Shown here: one piece after another, positions 31,160-38,701 of the stretch
How positions within the stretch are numbered: the stretch's first letter is position 1
Layout of the letters: the number at the start of each line of letters is the position of its first letter
Virus record (IMG/VR): IMGVR_UViG_3300032046_000068
Coordinates: 1-42,371 of that record
Reading direction: 5' to 3' (one strand)
Length of the DNA: 42,371 bases
Source: a virus
Program-made: the position numbers and the translations under genes
Notes under the pieces: generated by a model
Seen by the model: the letters and a program-made list of their open reading frames with translations, nothing else
The model's database searches: none
What the model was told of the DNA's origin: nothing

Positions 31160-32344
31160 CTAATCTAGCCACCCTTCAACCGTTTCTTCGTCTCCAAGTC
31201 CTTCCGTTGAGGTGTTCGCCTTAGGTGTCGGGACTACCGGGTATATTCCGACCGCATTGATGATGACGTCCCCGTCCACTAACTTCTCCGTCTCTTGGTC
31301 CTTGTACTTGCTCCTCTTGGTCTTCCCGAAGACGTAGACCTCACTCAACTCACCAAAGTCTACAGCGACCTGCTCCGGTATCAAGACGCGGACTAGTTCG
31401 TCCTCGTTGTCCGGGTTCATTAAGCCCATCCATACCGCTCCGAATGGCGTTGGTCTGTCCGTGTTGATCCATGCGACTACTCCCTTGACGAATATCCTTC
31501 TGTCCCAGGCATCCTTGAAGTTCTCGTGGTGCTTATCGACGTCCCTGATTGCCGTCCATTGGTCCTTGACTTTGACCTTCTTGCCCTCCACTTCTATAGT
31601 ATGTTCGCCTAGGGTCTCGTCTATGATCTTCCTTACGTTCCAATTTTCCTTTATGGCCTTGAAGACGCTCATCGACTCTTCGGCAGAGGATGAACCCAGT
31701 TTGATGTCCTCGTCTGTCTCTTCCCTTACTATGACGGTGACTTGGCATGGAGTATAGAATTTGACCTTGTTCCATCCTCTCGCCAGACGGTTATCTCCCG
31801 TTTGCAGTGAACCCCATTTGAAGGTTTTCTCTCCGTTATGCTTGAAGAAGCCGAATAGGGTACGGTCTAGGACGTGCAGGTTCGGGTTAAGGGGTTTAAG
31901 GTGATTAGGGTTGGGCCTACCGTAGAGTTTATCCCTCTGGTCCAAGATGTGGTTTTCACCGTCGACCATTTGGGCCTCCTGTGCCGCCTTAATCCCATTC
32001 TTGTCTATGAAGGCCTTGACTTGTCTACGTACCTGTTCTGCCTTGTCCCAGATGCCCATGTCGCCGGCAATGATTCCAGAGACGGTTATAGTCTCCTTCT
32101 TCTTTCTCAGGGGAGCATTCTGCTTCAACTTGACCCGACGGTAGTTGTTCATGACGGCAAAGACGGCCAAGTGACCGGCATTTGACAGGCCGGCATCAGT
32201 GATATTCTTGTATTCCTTGTCCCATTCCTCTAGGACGGAATCGACGGTCTTCTTGTTGGCCTTGGCTATATTCCGTAAACGATCCATGTCTTCTTCTGAT
32301 ATGTCTCTCACTTTTCCGCCCTCAACAGTCTTTTTCTTTGTCAT
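31160..32344 (-). CDS. RPA-like single-stranded DNA-binding protein
   Basis: 394 residues. The strands KKETITVSGIIAGDMGIWDKAE (about 81-102), WNKVKFYTPCQVTVIVRE and RIFVKGVVAWINTDRPTPFG look like OB folds of archaeal replication protein A relatives, with a glycine-aspartate turn typical for the first strand pair. No zinc finger. An acidic tail (STEGLGDEETVEGWLD) resembles protein-docking tails of SSB proteins. Position between XPF-like nuclease and polymerase supports a role in replication. Call rests on pattern and context. Confidence 0.6.
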   Translation of the reverse strand: MTKKKTVEGGKVRDISEEDMDRLRNIAKANKKTVDSVLEEWDKEYKNITDAGLSNAGHLAVFAVMNNYRRVKLKQNAPLRKKKETITVSGIIAGDMGIWDKAEQVRRQVKAFIDKNGIKAAQEAQMVDGENHILDQRDKLYGRPNPNHLKPLNPNLHVLDRTLFGFFKHNGEKTFKWGSLQTGDNRLARGWNKVKFYTPCQVTVIVREETDEDIKLGSSSAEESMSVFKAIKENWNVRKIIDETLGEHTIEVEGKKVKVKDQWTAIRDVDKHHENFKDAWDRRIFVKGVVAWINTDRPTPFGAVWMGLMNPDNEDELVRVLIPEQVAVDFGELSEVYVFGKTKRSKYKDQETEKLVDGDVIINAVGIYPVVPTPKANTSTEGLGDEETVEGWLD

Positions 32345-32348
32345 TCAT

Positions 32349-32642
32349 TCACCTCCCTCTTCTCCTGTAAGTAATAGGAGTGACTGAGAACAGATCCCAT
32401 TCCTCTTTCGTATTATACTTCCATCTCTTCTCCCCGGAAGAAATTGTAAGTAAACCAGAAGATTCTAAAATTTTACAGTAGGAATCAGCGGTTCTGGGGT
32501 TTACTCCCTCTTGGAGACAGAATCGGGCTTTAATCTTCTTGAAGAGTTTCATATTCCCTTGTCTCTTCTCCTTAAACATCGCCGCTAATTCGGTCAATTT
32601 CTTCCTCATGAAGAGATTATTCTGGTTTATTTCTTCAGACAT
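32349..32642 (-). CDS. winged-helix regulator
   Basis: 97 residues. Helices FKKIKARFCLQEG, NPRTADSYCKILESSGLLTIS and a wing SGEKRWKYNTKEEW form a winged helix-turn-helix. Preceded by a 60-base gap with GT-rich repeats that may be its operator, followed closely by the RPA-like gene. Confidence 0.65.
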   Translation of the reverse strand: MSEEINQNNLFMRKKLTELAAMFKEKRQGNMKLFKKIKARFCLQEGVNPRTADSYCKILESSGLLTISSGEKRWKYNTKEEWDLFSVTPITYRRRGR

Positions 32643-32674
32643 TCTGTGAACCTCTATGGTTAATATCCATCAAA

Positions 32675-32698
32675 GTGTGTGTGACCCCACATGTGTGT
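32675..32698. promoter_or_regulatory. GT-rich repeat, candidate operator
   Basis: GTGTGTGTGACCCCACATG then TGTGTAA: two GTGTGT runs flanking ACCCCACA, in a 60-base gap before the winged-helix gene. Gaps this size are rare here. No clear TATA box was seen beside it. Confidence 0.35.
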
Positions 32699-32702
32699 AA
32701 TA

Positions 32703-33341
32703 CTAATGCTCCTCAACCTCTCCTCCACGGAAGACTTGAGTCATCAATTTCCTAGATCTGGACGGGAGACCATGGACCGACTTAAGTTCCTCGTCTAACC
32801 GGAAGATGTCCATGTTCACCAAATCCTCTAATGGGATAACGTCGAGGATCTTCTTCGCCGTCTTAGGCCCGACGCCTTCTATGCATTGGAGCATTTCCCA
32901 GAGGATTTCCTTAGGGGTAGAGTGTTTCTTAACGGCGGCAGGTGGAATCCTACCGCTCCTTCCTATTCCCTGCTTAGTGAACAGGTGACCTACCGCCAAA
33001 GCAGTCTCTTCCATTCCCAGAGTGAATATTGTCTGGTACTTCCAGAAGAGGAGGACTGTAGTCAGGATGCCGGAGAGATAAGGATCCTTCCAGTTGATCA
33101 TTCCCTCGACTAGAAGCATCGGTTGCTGGTACGTATCTTTCATTGTGCCTAGTTGGTCCCATAATCTATGTTTCTTAGAACAGACGGAACCGATTAGATC
33201 CGATATTGTCTTCCTCTCGATGGCCACTTCTCCAAAGATATAATCGCCGCTTCCAATGTGGTGAACTTCTATTGCTAGGTTTTGGCGTCTAAGCAGTTTA
33301 ATTATCTCTTCTGGTTCCCTGTCATCACAGTATAGGGGCAT
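32703..33341 (-). CDS. XPF/ERCC4-type structure-specific nuclease
   Basis: 212 residues. CDDREP (5-10), GDYIFGEVAIERKTISDLIG (32-51) give the D...ERKxxxD core of XPF/Mus81 nucleases. Two helix-hairpin-helices follow (IEGVGPKTAKKILDVIP near 155-171 and a second weak one). Size equals the crenarchaeal XPF without helicase. Cuts branched or flapped DNA in repair and replication. Lies between RadA and the RPA-like gene. Confidence 0.9.
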   Translation of the reverse strand: MPLYCDDREPEEIIKLLRRQNLAIEVHHIGSGDYIFGEVAIERKTISDLIGSVCSKKHRLWDQLGTMKDTYQQPMLLVEGMINWKDPYLSGILTTVLLFWKYQTIFTLGMEETALAVGHLFTKQGIGRSGRIPPAAVKKHSTPKEILWEMLQCIEGVGPKTAKKILDVIPLEDLVNMDIFRLDEELKSVHGLPSRSRKLMTQVFRGGEVEEH

Positions 33342-33592
33342 TAGTAATACCCTCTTAGGTTAACGTACAGATATCTTGGCATTGGATAATTAGCTTCCTT
33401 TCTGAGAACTTGTCTAGTAAAAAGATGAACCCATCTCCTTATCTCATAAGATTGTGAACTATTTTGTCGTTGTCGATAACACTTTCTACAGACAAATTTC
33501 TTTCCTTTACCCAGAAACTTTCCGCAATCCTCGCATTGTCTGACAATCCATGAAGCAAGTCTGTTATTAGTTGTATAGATTCTGTTAGACAT
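33341..33592 (-). CDS. small zinc-finger protein
   Basis: 83 residues. CEDCGKFLGKGKKFVCRKC is a Cys4 site of the same style as those at 24701-25525 (N-terminus) and 35894-36163. The rest is aromatic and basic (YPMPRYLYVNLRGYY). AT-rich. Stop and start overlap the neighbours. Confidence 0.6.
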   Translation of the reverse strand: MSNRIYTTNNRLASWIVRQCEDCGKFLGKGKKFVCRKCYRQRQNSSQSYEIRRWVHLFTRQVLRKEANYPMPRYLYVNLRGYY

Positions 33593-33595
33593 TAC

Positions 33596-33730
33596 TTAAT
33601 GCGCCTCTACGGAATCGAAACCCTTTTCCTTTAGCTGAACTAATTCTTCAACGGTACCTTCCAATTCGACCTGACATCTTAAGTGGCCGAATATGGTCCA
33701 TTTACTCATTCTGATTTTAACCTTGGGCAT
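33596..33730 (-). CDS. small protein
   Basis: 44 residues from ATG 33730 with AGGAGG upstream (MPKVKIRMSKWTIFGHLRCQ...). Beta-alpha pattern: WTIFGHLRCQVELEG then TVEELVQLKEKG. Not recognised. Confidence 0.5.
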   Translation of the reverse strand: MPKVKIRMSKWTIFGHLRCQVELEGTVEELVQLKEKGFDSVEAH

Positions 33731-33851
33731 TTTTCGGTCTTTTCCTCCTGAAACCATTTATCGCGAAGTTAACATAACACTCGACGTCGCAGAATGCACC
33801 GTGCTTATTGAACAGGTTAGGTCTACCCGCCCCACAATAGTCGCAGTTCAG
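33717..33851 (-). CDS. small Cys4 zinc-finger protein, possible CUG start
   Basis: 44 residues. NCDYCGAGRPNLFNKHGAFC and CDVECY make a treble-clef-like Cys4 site and the tail is basic (FRRKRPK). No ATG, GTG or TTG is available; GGAAGAGG stands seven bases before a CTG at 33849-33851 that overlaps the previous stop (CCTGA). Starting at CUG is therefore proposed. Confidence 0.5.
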   Translation of the reverse strand: MNCDYCGAGRPNLFNKHGAFCDVECYVNFAINGFRRKRPKNAQG

Positions 33852-34006
33852 GTGAATCCTCTTCCTTTACACCTTGGACAGGGGATTAGGATAGAGTAAC
33901 TCAGGATCAAAGCCCGTTTCCTATGCACCATCAAGACCTTCCCCGCCGTGAGGCATAATAGGCAGGCTTTTAACGGCTTGACTTTAAATTTGCTATCCGG
34001 TTTCAT
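33848..34006 (-). CDS. small zinc-ribbon protein
   Basis: 52 residues from ATG 34006. CLLCLT and CPRCKGRGF make one zinc ribbon. AGGAG lies about 11 bases upstream. Follows the RadA gene with a 20-base gap. Confidence 0.55.
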   Translation of the reverse strand: MKPDSKFKVKPLKACLLCLTAGKVLMVHRKRALILSYSILIPCPRCKGRGFT

Positions 34007-34025
34007 GTAGACAAATTCTCCTGTT

Positions 34026-35114
34026 TTACTCTGGAGCGTTGATTATCCCCGAGGGTGACAACATGAAGTCTCTGGATTGTCTGGCTAGGTAACTCGAGTC
34101 GTATAAGGTCGCACGCCACAATTCAGTCTTTATCTGCTGTAATCCCACCCATGTATTGACCGAATGAAGTAGAAATTCTCCACCGACAGGATAGAACGAG
34201 TCACCAGTCTTAACCTTGATCCCTAGACTTTGACCCGGATCCGGCGCCCCTATGACCTGACAGGTCAAGACCCATGCTATATTATACCGGGCGGCGAGGT
34301 AGTCTATAAGGAGAAAGTGTTCGGTAAATTCTCTCGTCCTTACCGGCAACATCTCCCTTCTGGAATAACCCGGCCTGAACTTAGCGGTGAAGGAATCAAC
34401 CACGACAAGGCCAATATCCTCTCCCTTCTCTAGGGCCTTCTGGACGACCTTATACTGGAGGAACTGCGCCTTGGCGGTCGGTATCTGGTCGGACTCGCAG
34501 ACGAAGAGGTTATCCCAATTCACCTCTACCTTCCGACATTTAGCTATCTGTTTGAGCCGGTCAAGGCTGAACGTATTAGGCTCCGTCTCTATGTAGACGA
34601 CCTTTCTATTCAGACGGGTTAGACAGTCAACTACTCCGTCAAAAGACGCCTGTGTCTTCCCAGTAGCGAACCTTCCACTTAGACCGGTCGTGGCCATAGT
34701 AGGAAATCCTCCTCCTATCAGGTCGTTGAAGATTGAAGAACCGGTCTTAATGAACTGCTGTCTAATCTTCTTTTCTCTATCCTGATCCGTAGCCGTCTTA
34801 AGCTTCATCTTGGTGAGAAGGGCTTCTTGCGCCGCTGTAACCCACGACTTAGCCATGACGAAAGAAATCTTCATCTCCGCAGCAATTTCATCTGCTCTAC
34901 CGGTAGCGACACCGACTAGAGTATAACCTAATTCTCGAAGTTTATCGGCGGTCTTGGGTCCTATTCCGGGAAGGTCCTCTAACCTTCTCATGGCCGGACT
35001 AGTAACATCTTCCTCATGGTCTGCCGGCGTCTTTTCGTCGGTCGGTTTATCCTTTATCTTGGAACCATTCTCTAACTTCTTAGGATCCTTTTCCTCTTCT
35101 TTCTTCTTGACCAT
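34026..35114 (-). CDS. radA: RadA family recombinase
   Basis: 362 residues. A 40-residue Lys/Glu-rich start is followed by a helix-hairpin-helix domain (LEDLPGIGPKTADKLRELG, 45-64) and the ATPase: Walker A GRFATGKT (147-154), Walker B IGLVVVDS (233-240), VLTCQVIG for the L2-side region. Order and size are those of archaeal RadA. Forms filaments on single-stranded DNA for strand exchange, presumably with the XPF-like and RPA-like proteins encoded just downstream. Confidence 0.93.
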   Translation of the reverse strand: MVKKKEEEKDPKKLENGSKIKDKPTDEKTPADHEEDVTSPAMRRLEDLPGIGPKTADKLRELGYTLVGVATGRADEIAAEMKISFVMAKSWVTAAQEALLTKMKLKTATDQDREKKIRQQFIKTGSSIFNDLIGGGFPTMATTGLSGRFATGKTQASFDGVVDCLTRLNRKVVYIETEPNTFSLDRLKQIAKCRKVEVNWDNLFVCESDQIPTAKAQFLQYKVVQKALEKGEDIGLVVVDSFTAKFRPGYSRREMLPVRTREFTEHFLLIDYLAARYNIAWVLTCQVIGAPDPGQSLGIKVKTGDSFYPVGGEFLLHSVNTWVGLQQIKTELWRATLYDSSYLARQSRDFMLSPSGIINAPE

Positions 35115-35422
35115 TATCTTCTCTTCCTTGCCGTATATCTTGAACAGGGCGCATTATCTGGACATTGAGAACAGGCATCCGACATATTGGCATTCCCAAA
35201 TTCTGCGCACCTCATCGCAGTTAAAAGAAATTCTGGGAGACTGATCGGCACTTCTCTCACATAAGGACCGGGGTCGGCATAGTAGTTCTTTACCGGACAG
35301 AGTTTAGGATTATAAGGGGAGACAAGGATGCAGTCCATATTAGGACCTGATGGATTCTCCATCTCCGTCCTTATGGAACACTTCTTCGAGAAGGGTAGAA
35401 AGTACTCGCACTTAATATTCAT
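35114..35422 (-). CDS. cysteine-rich hypothetical protein
   Basis: 102 residues with eight cysteines: CEYF, KKCS, MDCIL, KLCPV, MRCAE and a final DACSQCPDNAPC cluster. Could hold an Fe-S cluster or zinc. Overlaps the RadA start by one base. Unknown family. Confidence 0.55.
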   Translation of the reverse strand: MNIKCEYFLPFSKKCSIRTEMENPSGPNMDCILVSPYNPKLCPVKNYYADPGPYVREVPISLPEFLLTAMRCAEFGNANMSDACSQCPDNAPCSRYTARKRR

Positions 35423-35426
35423 GTTT

Positions 35427-35651
35427 TCACCAAGTAATTTCCTTAATATCTTCGATTGTGTTGTTTTCGGGATGTGGTGTTATGTGAATAGTTTTGAAGT
35501 CATCATAAGAACTGAAAATGGAAATGGAAGAGTGATTACTTCGCCATTTTACCACAGTTGTTCCATCGTCAAAGATTATACCATCTAGAACGTGTCCTGT
35601 TCCACTTATGCCCGATATGTCCTTTTGCCGAATCATCCTGAAGATTTTCAT
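35427..35651 (-). CDS. small conserved phage-type protein
   Basis: 74 residues. The pattern RQKDISGISGTGHVLDGIIF then DGTTVVKWRS...IHITPHPEN matches a small family often seen in viruses ('sGvSGtG.V.dG..F.dGt.v.rW'). All-beta. Function unknown. AT-rich. Confidence 0.6.
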   Translation of the reverse strand: MKIFRMIRQKDISGISGTGHVLDGIIFDDGTTVVKWRSNHSSISIFSSYDDFKTIHITPHPENNTIEDIKEITW

Positions 35652-35655
35652 ATTT

Positions 35656-35892
35656 TTACTTCCATCTCAAGGTCCCTTTACCGGGGTCGGTACTTTCCTC
35701 TTTCATCGGGTAAACAGTGACCGGACTGATATAGATTTTTGAACAGGTTGAGCATGTTCTCTTAACCCAAACCTCGTCTGAACCCGTCCTCTGTTCCAAG
35801 TACGTTTCAAGTTCGACTAGAACGCCACCGTCACGCAGACATCTAGTAGCCTCTTTAGGAATTATGGAACTGGCAGATTCGGATGAATCCAT
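35656..35892 (-). CDS. hypothetical protein with Cys pair
   Basis: 78 residues; TCSTCSKIYISPVTVYP follows a Glu-rich beta hairpin. An unpaired Cys sits near residue 18. Unknown. Confidence 0.55.
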   Translation of the reverse strand: MDSSESASSIIPKEATRCLRDGGVLVELETYLEQRTGSDEVWVKRTCSTCSKIYISPVTVYPMKEESTDPGKGTLRWK

Positions 35893-35893
35893 T

Positions 35894-36163
35894 TCAAACC
35901 TTCTTATACCTTGCTAATCTTCTAAACCTGACATCCTCTTTTTGTTTATTCGATTTGGCTACTCGGAATGCTAAGTCGTTATGATAACGTTTCTTGGCTG
36001 TTTCTTTATTCCTTTTTGAATATCCGAGTAAAGCACAACTTTCACAAAATTTTCTTTGGAAGTTGCTTAAGAATCTTTGACATCTTTTACATCTTCGCTG
36101 CATCCAAGAATACAGGATTCCAGTACTATGGGAATATAATCTATCTCTATTTGGATTTCCCAA
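35894..36163 (-). CDS. zinc-finger protein with basic 'RYHxDLxFR' tail
   Basis: 89 residues. CKRCQRFL...FCESCA is a Cys4 finger; the tail KKRYHNDLAFRVAKSNKQKE and RFRRLARYKKV is very basic. The same tail word ends the ribbon-helix-helix protein at 30632-30874. Such finger-plus-basic-helix parts are the DNA-binding front halves of phage HNH nucleases, and this gene directly follows an HNH gene. Confidence 0.6.
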   Translation of the reverse strand: MGNPNRDRLYSHSTGILYSWMQRRCKRCQRFLSNFQRKFCESCALLGYSKRNKETAKKRYHNDLAFRVAKSNKQKEDVRFRRLARYKKV

Positions 36164-36647
36164 TGATACTCCTCGCCAAATCTACACCTTTTTCTAATCC
36201 CAATTTCAAACCTTTTTCGAACTCTTTGACCCCATTCTCCATAACGGTTATGTAAGTTTCAGCCTTGACGCCGCTCGGAACCTCTAATGGTGGATCATCC
36301 ATCACCTGTCTCTGTAAACTCAATTTCATCTTGATAGCATCCAGTAATTTCTCTATGGTAGCCCCTGACGCCTTGTTCTCTGTTCCGGTAAGGATCAGTT
36401 TGTCTAAGTCGACTATAGCGGCCTTCTTTTGTTCCAGAAGAGTCTTATACTGTTCCCCTCCATGGCATCCGGGACAGAGGAGTTGACAATTCTCTTTCTG
36501 GATATTGGTATTGTCCCCGTCCTTGTGATGGGCATGATAACCATAGAGTAGGGATTTATCACACTTAGAACATTGCCGGCCTTGTTCCTCAAAGACTTCC
36601 TCTATAATCTTCGTAGGGAAATTCTTTCTTTTCTCTTGTTTGGACAT
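36147..36647 (-). CDS. HNH endonuclease
   Basis: 166 residues from ATG 36647 (TAATG overlap with the small gene upstream). RQCSKCDKSLLYGYHAHHKD then GDNTNIQKENCQLLCPGCHG is a complete HNH core with two zinc Cys pairs. The helical C-terminal 110 residues are unlike the two HNH proteins near 7 kb, so it is likely a fixed viral gene rather than a homing element. Confidence 0.8.
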   Translation of the reverse strand: MSKQEKRKNFPTKIIEEVFEEQGRQCSKCDKSLLYGYHAHHKDGDNTNIQKENCQLLCPGCHGGEQYKTLLEQKKAAIVDLDKLILTGTENKASGATIEKLLDAIKMKLSLQRQVMDDPPLEVPSGVKAETYITVMENGVKEFEKGLKLGLEKGVDLARSIIGKSK

Positions 36648-36751
36648 TAACATCCTCTCCACCAATGCATGATTTCTTCCTTAATCCTCTTCAGGCATTG
36701 GTATATGTTATCGAGACTGAAGAGGCCTTTCGATTTATAATGTACTGGCAT
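36647..36751 (-). CDS. 34-residue protein
   Basis: ATG 36751 to TAA 36647: MPVHYKSKGLFSLDNIYQCL plus a short basic, Trp-rich helix. Its stop overlaps the HNH start. Not recognised. Confidence 0.4.
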   Translation of the reverse strand: MPVHYKSKGLFSLDNIYQCLKRIKEEIMHWWRGC

Positions 36752-36762
36752 CAAATCACCAT

Positions 36763-36954
36763 TTATTCTCTGTAAATCTCACACCATCTGCACTTGAGGT
36801 TCTGGCATCCAACCCAGTATATTCCGCAGGACTGAAGGGCGTTGGTCTTCCAGAGTTTAGACCCGCATTTGGGACATTTAGATGGGATGCCGGTCTTGAC
36901 TTTCTTCTTCTCGTCATTCTCAATCCAACCATCTATCTCTTTAAGCTTTTTCAA
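36763..36954 (-). CDS. zinc-ribbon protein
   Basis: 63 residues. CPKCGSKLWKTNALQSCGIY and CQNLKCRWCEIY: a topoisomerase-type or TFIIS-type zinc ribbon with five or six cysteines. Basic start. Overlaps the phosphoesterase end. Confidence 0.6.
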   Translation of the reverse strand: MKKLKEIDGWIENDEKKKVKTGIPSKCPKCGSKLWKTNALQSCGIYWVGCQNLKCRWCEIYRE

Positions 36955-37766
36955 CCTGATACCAGTCTATCTGCTATCTTGGGACAGGCATAGAGAAAAT
37001 GCATAAAGCGTAGACGTTCCTGATCGTCTATGAGCATTAAGGCGCCACCTATGTCGGGTTGATTCTTGAAGTACCACTGAACATTCTTGTAATAGGGAGT
37101 GAAGGCTTCCCAACAGGGCAGACTGATGTAATGGACGTCATGCTTATGGATCTCGACGTATGAATGTCTATGGGCACGGACTATAGCATGGATCTTGTAC
37201 AGTTTCTGAAGGGCCTCAGCCTCCTTCATGAAGAGGATGTCACGGCTAAGCACGGTCTCTGGATACACCATCGCCTGAGTAGTGGCATGGGCGACGTTGA
37301 CTATCTTCTTCGTCGGTTCCAACCTCATGTTAGATATGGAACCGTAGAACTTGCCGTCAAGGTATTCCGCTAGCAACTGGTGGATCCTAAAGTCTCTGGC
37401 TTCATGGTAAGGCGTTCCACTCCAGACCCCGACCTTCTTTCCCTTACATAGAGGTTTCAAGAGGGATGTAGCCATTTCGACCTGCTCGTTCATGTCCGTT
37501 GTCATCATGAATACTCCTCCCTCCTTCAGGTTAGCCCCAGCACAGATGTCGCCGACTAGGAAGACCGTATCAACCTTCATCTCCTTCATCTTCGCCACGT
37601 AGAGGTTCCAAGACTCTAGAAGGTTCTTCTGACCAGCATTCATGGCCATTCCCAGTTCGTCACCGGTCGGGCTTATATACGCCCCGGGACATAACCCAAA
37701 CCTTGAACCGACGTGAAGGTCGGCTGTCAGGGCTATACTCCTCAGATACTTATGTTCTAATCTCAT
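36951..37766 (-). CDS. calcineurin-like metallophosphoesterase
   Basis: 271 residues. Metal sites: DLH (16-18) in TADLHVGS, GD (72-73) in FLVGDICAG, GTPYHE (117-122) in place of the usual GNHE, a later VAHATT, and RAHRHSY. The GT..H variant is common in phage phosphoesterases. It lacks nuclease partner genes (no Rad50/SbcC). Could be a phosphatase or a DNA exonuclease. Confidence 0.8.
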   Translation of the reverse strand: MRLEHKYLRSIALTADLHVGSRFGLCPGAYISPTGDELGMAMNAGQKNLLESWNLYVAKMKEMKVDTVFLVGDICAGANLKEGGVFMMTTDMNEQVEMATSLLKPLCKGKKVGVWSGTPYHEARDFRIHQLLAEYLDGKFYGSISNMRLEPTKKIVNVAHATTQAMVYPETVLSRDILFMKEAEALQKLYKIHAIVRAHRHSYVEIHKHDVHYISLPCWEAFTPYYKNVQWYFKNQPDIGGALMLIDDQERLRFMHFLYACPKIADRLVSG

Positions 37767-37770
37767 CTTT

Positions 37771-37986
37771 TCAAATCCTATATGTCTTTTCTAATCTGGA
37801 TAACTGTTCCTGATTAACTACGCCGGTCTTTCCCCTATGGAGACCCATCTTGAGGGTTGCATGATTCTGAATGCCGGATAAGGTTCTTCCGGGGAACACC
37901 TTAAGAATCTCTTTGAGAGGTATGTCCGCCTTGGGGTACAATCTCTTTAAGACTTCTTCTTCTTTCTTAGTCCATTTCATCTTCAT
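37771..37986 (-). CDS. SANT/Myb-like DNA-binding protein
   Basis: 71 residues: KWTKKEEEVLKRLYPKADIP then LKEILKVFPGRTLSGIQNHA and TLKMGLHRGK, the helix-turn-helix of GcrA/SANT-like small proteins. Paralogue of the N-terminus of 27764-28090. Likely a regulator. Confidence 0.65.
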   Translation of the reverse strand: MKMKWTKKEEEVLKRLYPKADIPLKEILKVFPGRTLSGIQNHATLKMGLHRGKTGVVNQEQLSRLEKTYRI

Positions 37987-38279
37987 GGCAGAACCTCTAA
38001 AGAAAGATTGAATTCCCGATAAACTAACTCTATAGTGGACAATATTCGCCGTCCTTCATCCGTCAGGGTATAATACGATTTCTTGAATGATTTTCTAAAT
38101 CGAATTCGTAATGGGGGATTTCTCTTGACCCAACCCTTGCCAATAAGAAATTCTAATAGACCCTTACAGGATCCCTGATTAAGTCGACAGTCAACCATGA
38201 GATGAGTAAGAATAACCGGACTAGTACGAATCCGCTTAAGAAGGGAATAATGCATTTCTAAGATGCTTCTTCTCATCAT
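37983..38279 (-). CDS. winged-helix regulator
   Basis: 98 residues from ATG 38279 (ATGA overlap with the previous stop). RRSILEMHYSLLKRI, VILTHLMVDCRLNQGSCKGL, LLEFLIGKGWVK and KSYYTLTDEGRRIL give the archaeal winged-helix order ('T.lm....ls...yl..L...g.i....y.lT..G'). Paralogues are common in archaeal viruses. Confidence 0.65.
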   Translation of the reverse strand: MMRRSILEMHYSLLKRIRTSPVILTHLMVDCRLNQGSCKGLLEFLIGKGWVKRNPPLRIRFRKSFKKSYYTLTDEGRRILSTIELVYREFNLSLEVLP

Positions 38280-38701
38280 TGATCCCCGATGGTCGATTTG
38301 ATTAGGGATTCCAAGACTACGAGAATAGGAAAATGAGCAGGCCAATCGGTGACGATACAGACCCGACCCCGAGACCAAGAGTTTACTAGATCCTCCTTCT
38401 TGATAGACCTTATTAAGGTTATGGATTCGGAATCTGATAGGATCTGCTTCCGGTATCTGGCGTCGAAATGGGTGAGGTTAAAAGCCTTCTCCATCGACTC
38501 GACGTCATTTGCTCCTCTAAATTTCGCTTCCTCGAGAATGAATTCGACAATGAGACCCTTATTCGGGTATAACCTTCTGGCGTCTATGTCAATCTTCTTC
38601 TTACACCCGAAAGGTATTCTTCCCTTGGTTATCAGGACCCGACACCAATTAGGATGAACTTGTCCCTTCTTCAATTCCTTGACCGTGGCCGAATAAATCA
38701 T
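38276..38701 (-). CDS. hypothetical protein
   Basis: 141 residues, mixed fold with KKKIDIDARRLYPNKGLIVE, a helical middle and a hydrophobic strand RVCIVTDWPAHFPILVVLE. Three scattered cysteines. Sits between the DNA methyltransferase and a regulator with overlaps at both ends. Not recognised. Confidence 0.55.
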   Translation of the reverse strand: MIYSATVKELKKGQVHPNWCRVLITKGRIPFGCKKKIDIDARRLYPNKGLIVEFILEEAKFRGANDVESMEKAFNLTHFDARYRKQILSDSESITLIRSIKKEDLVNSWSRGRVCIVTDWPAHFPILVVLESLIKSTIGDQ

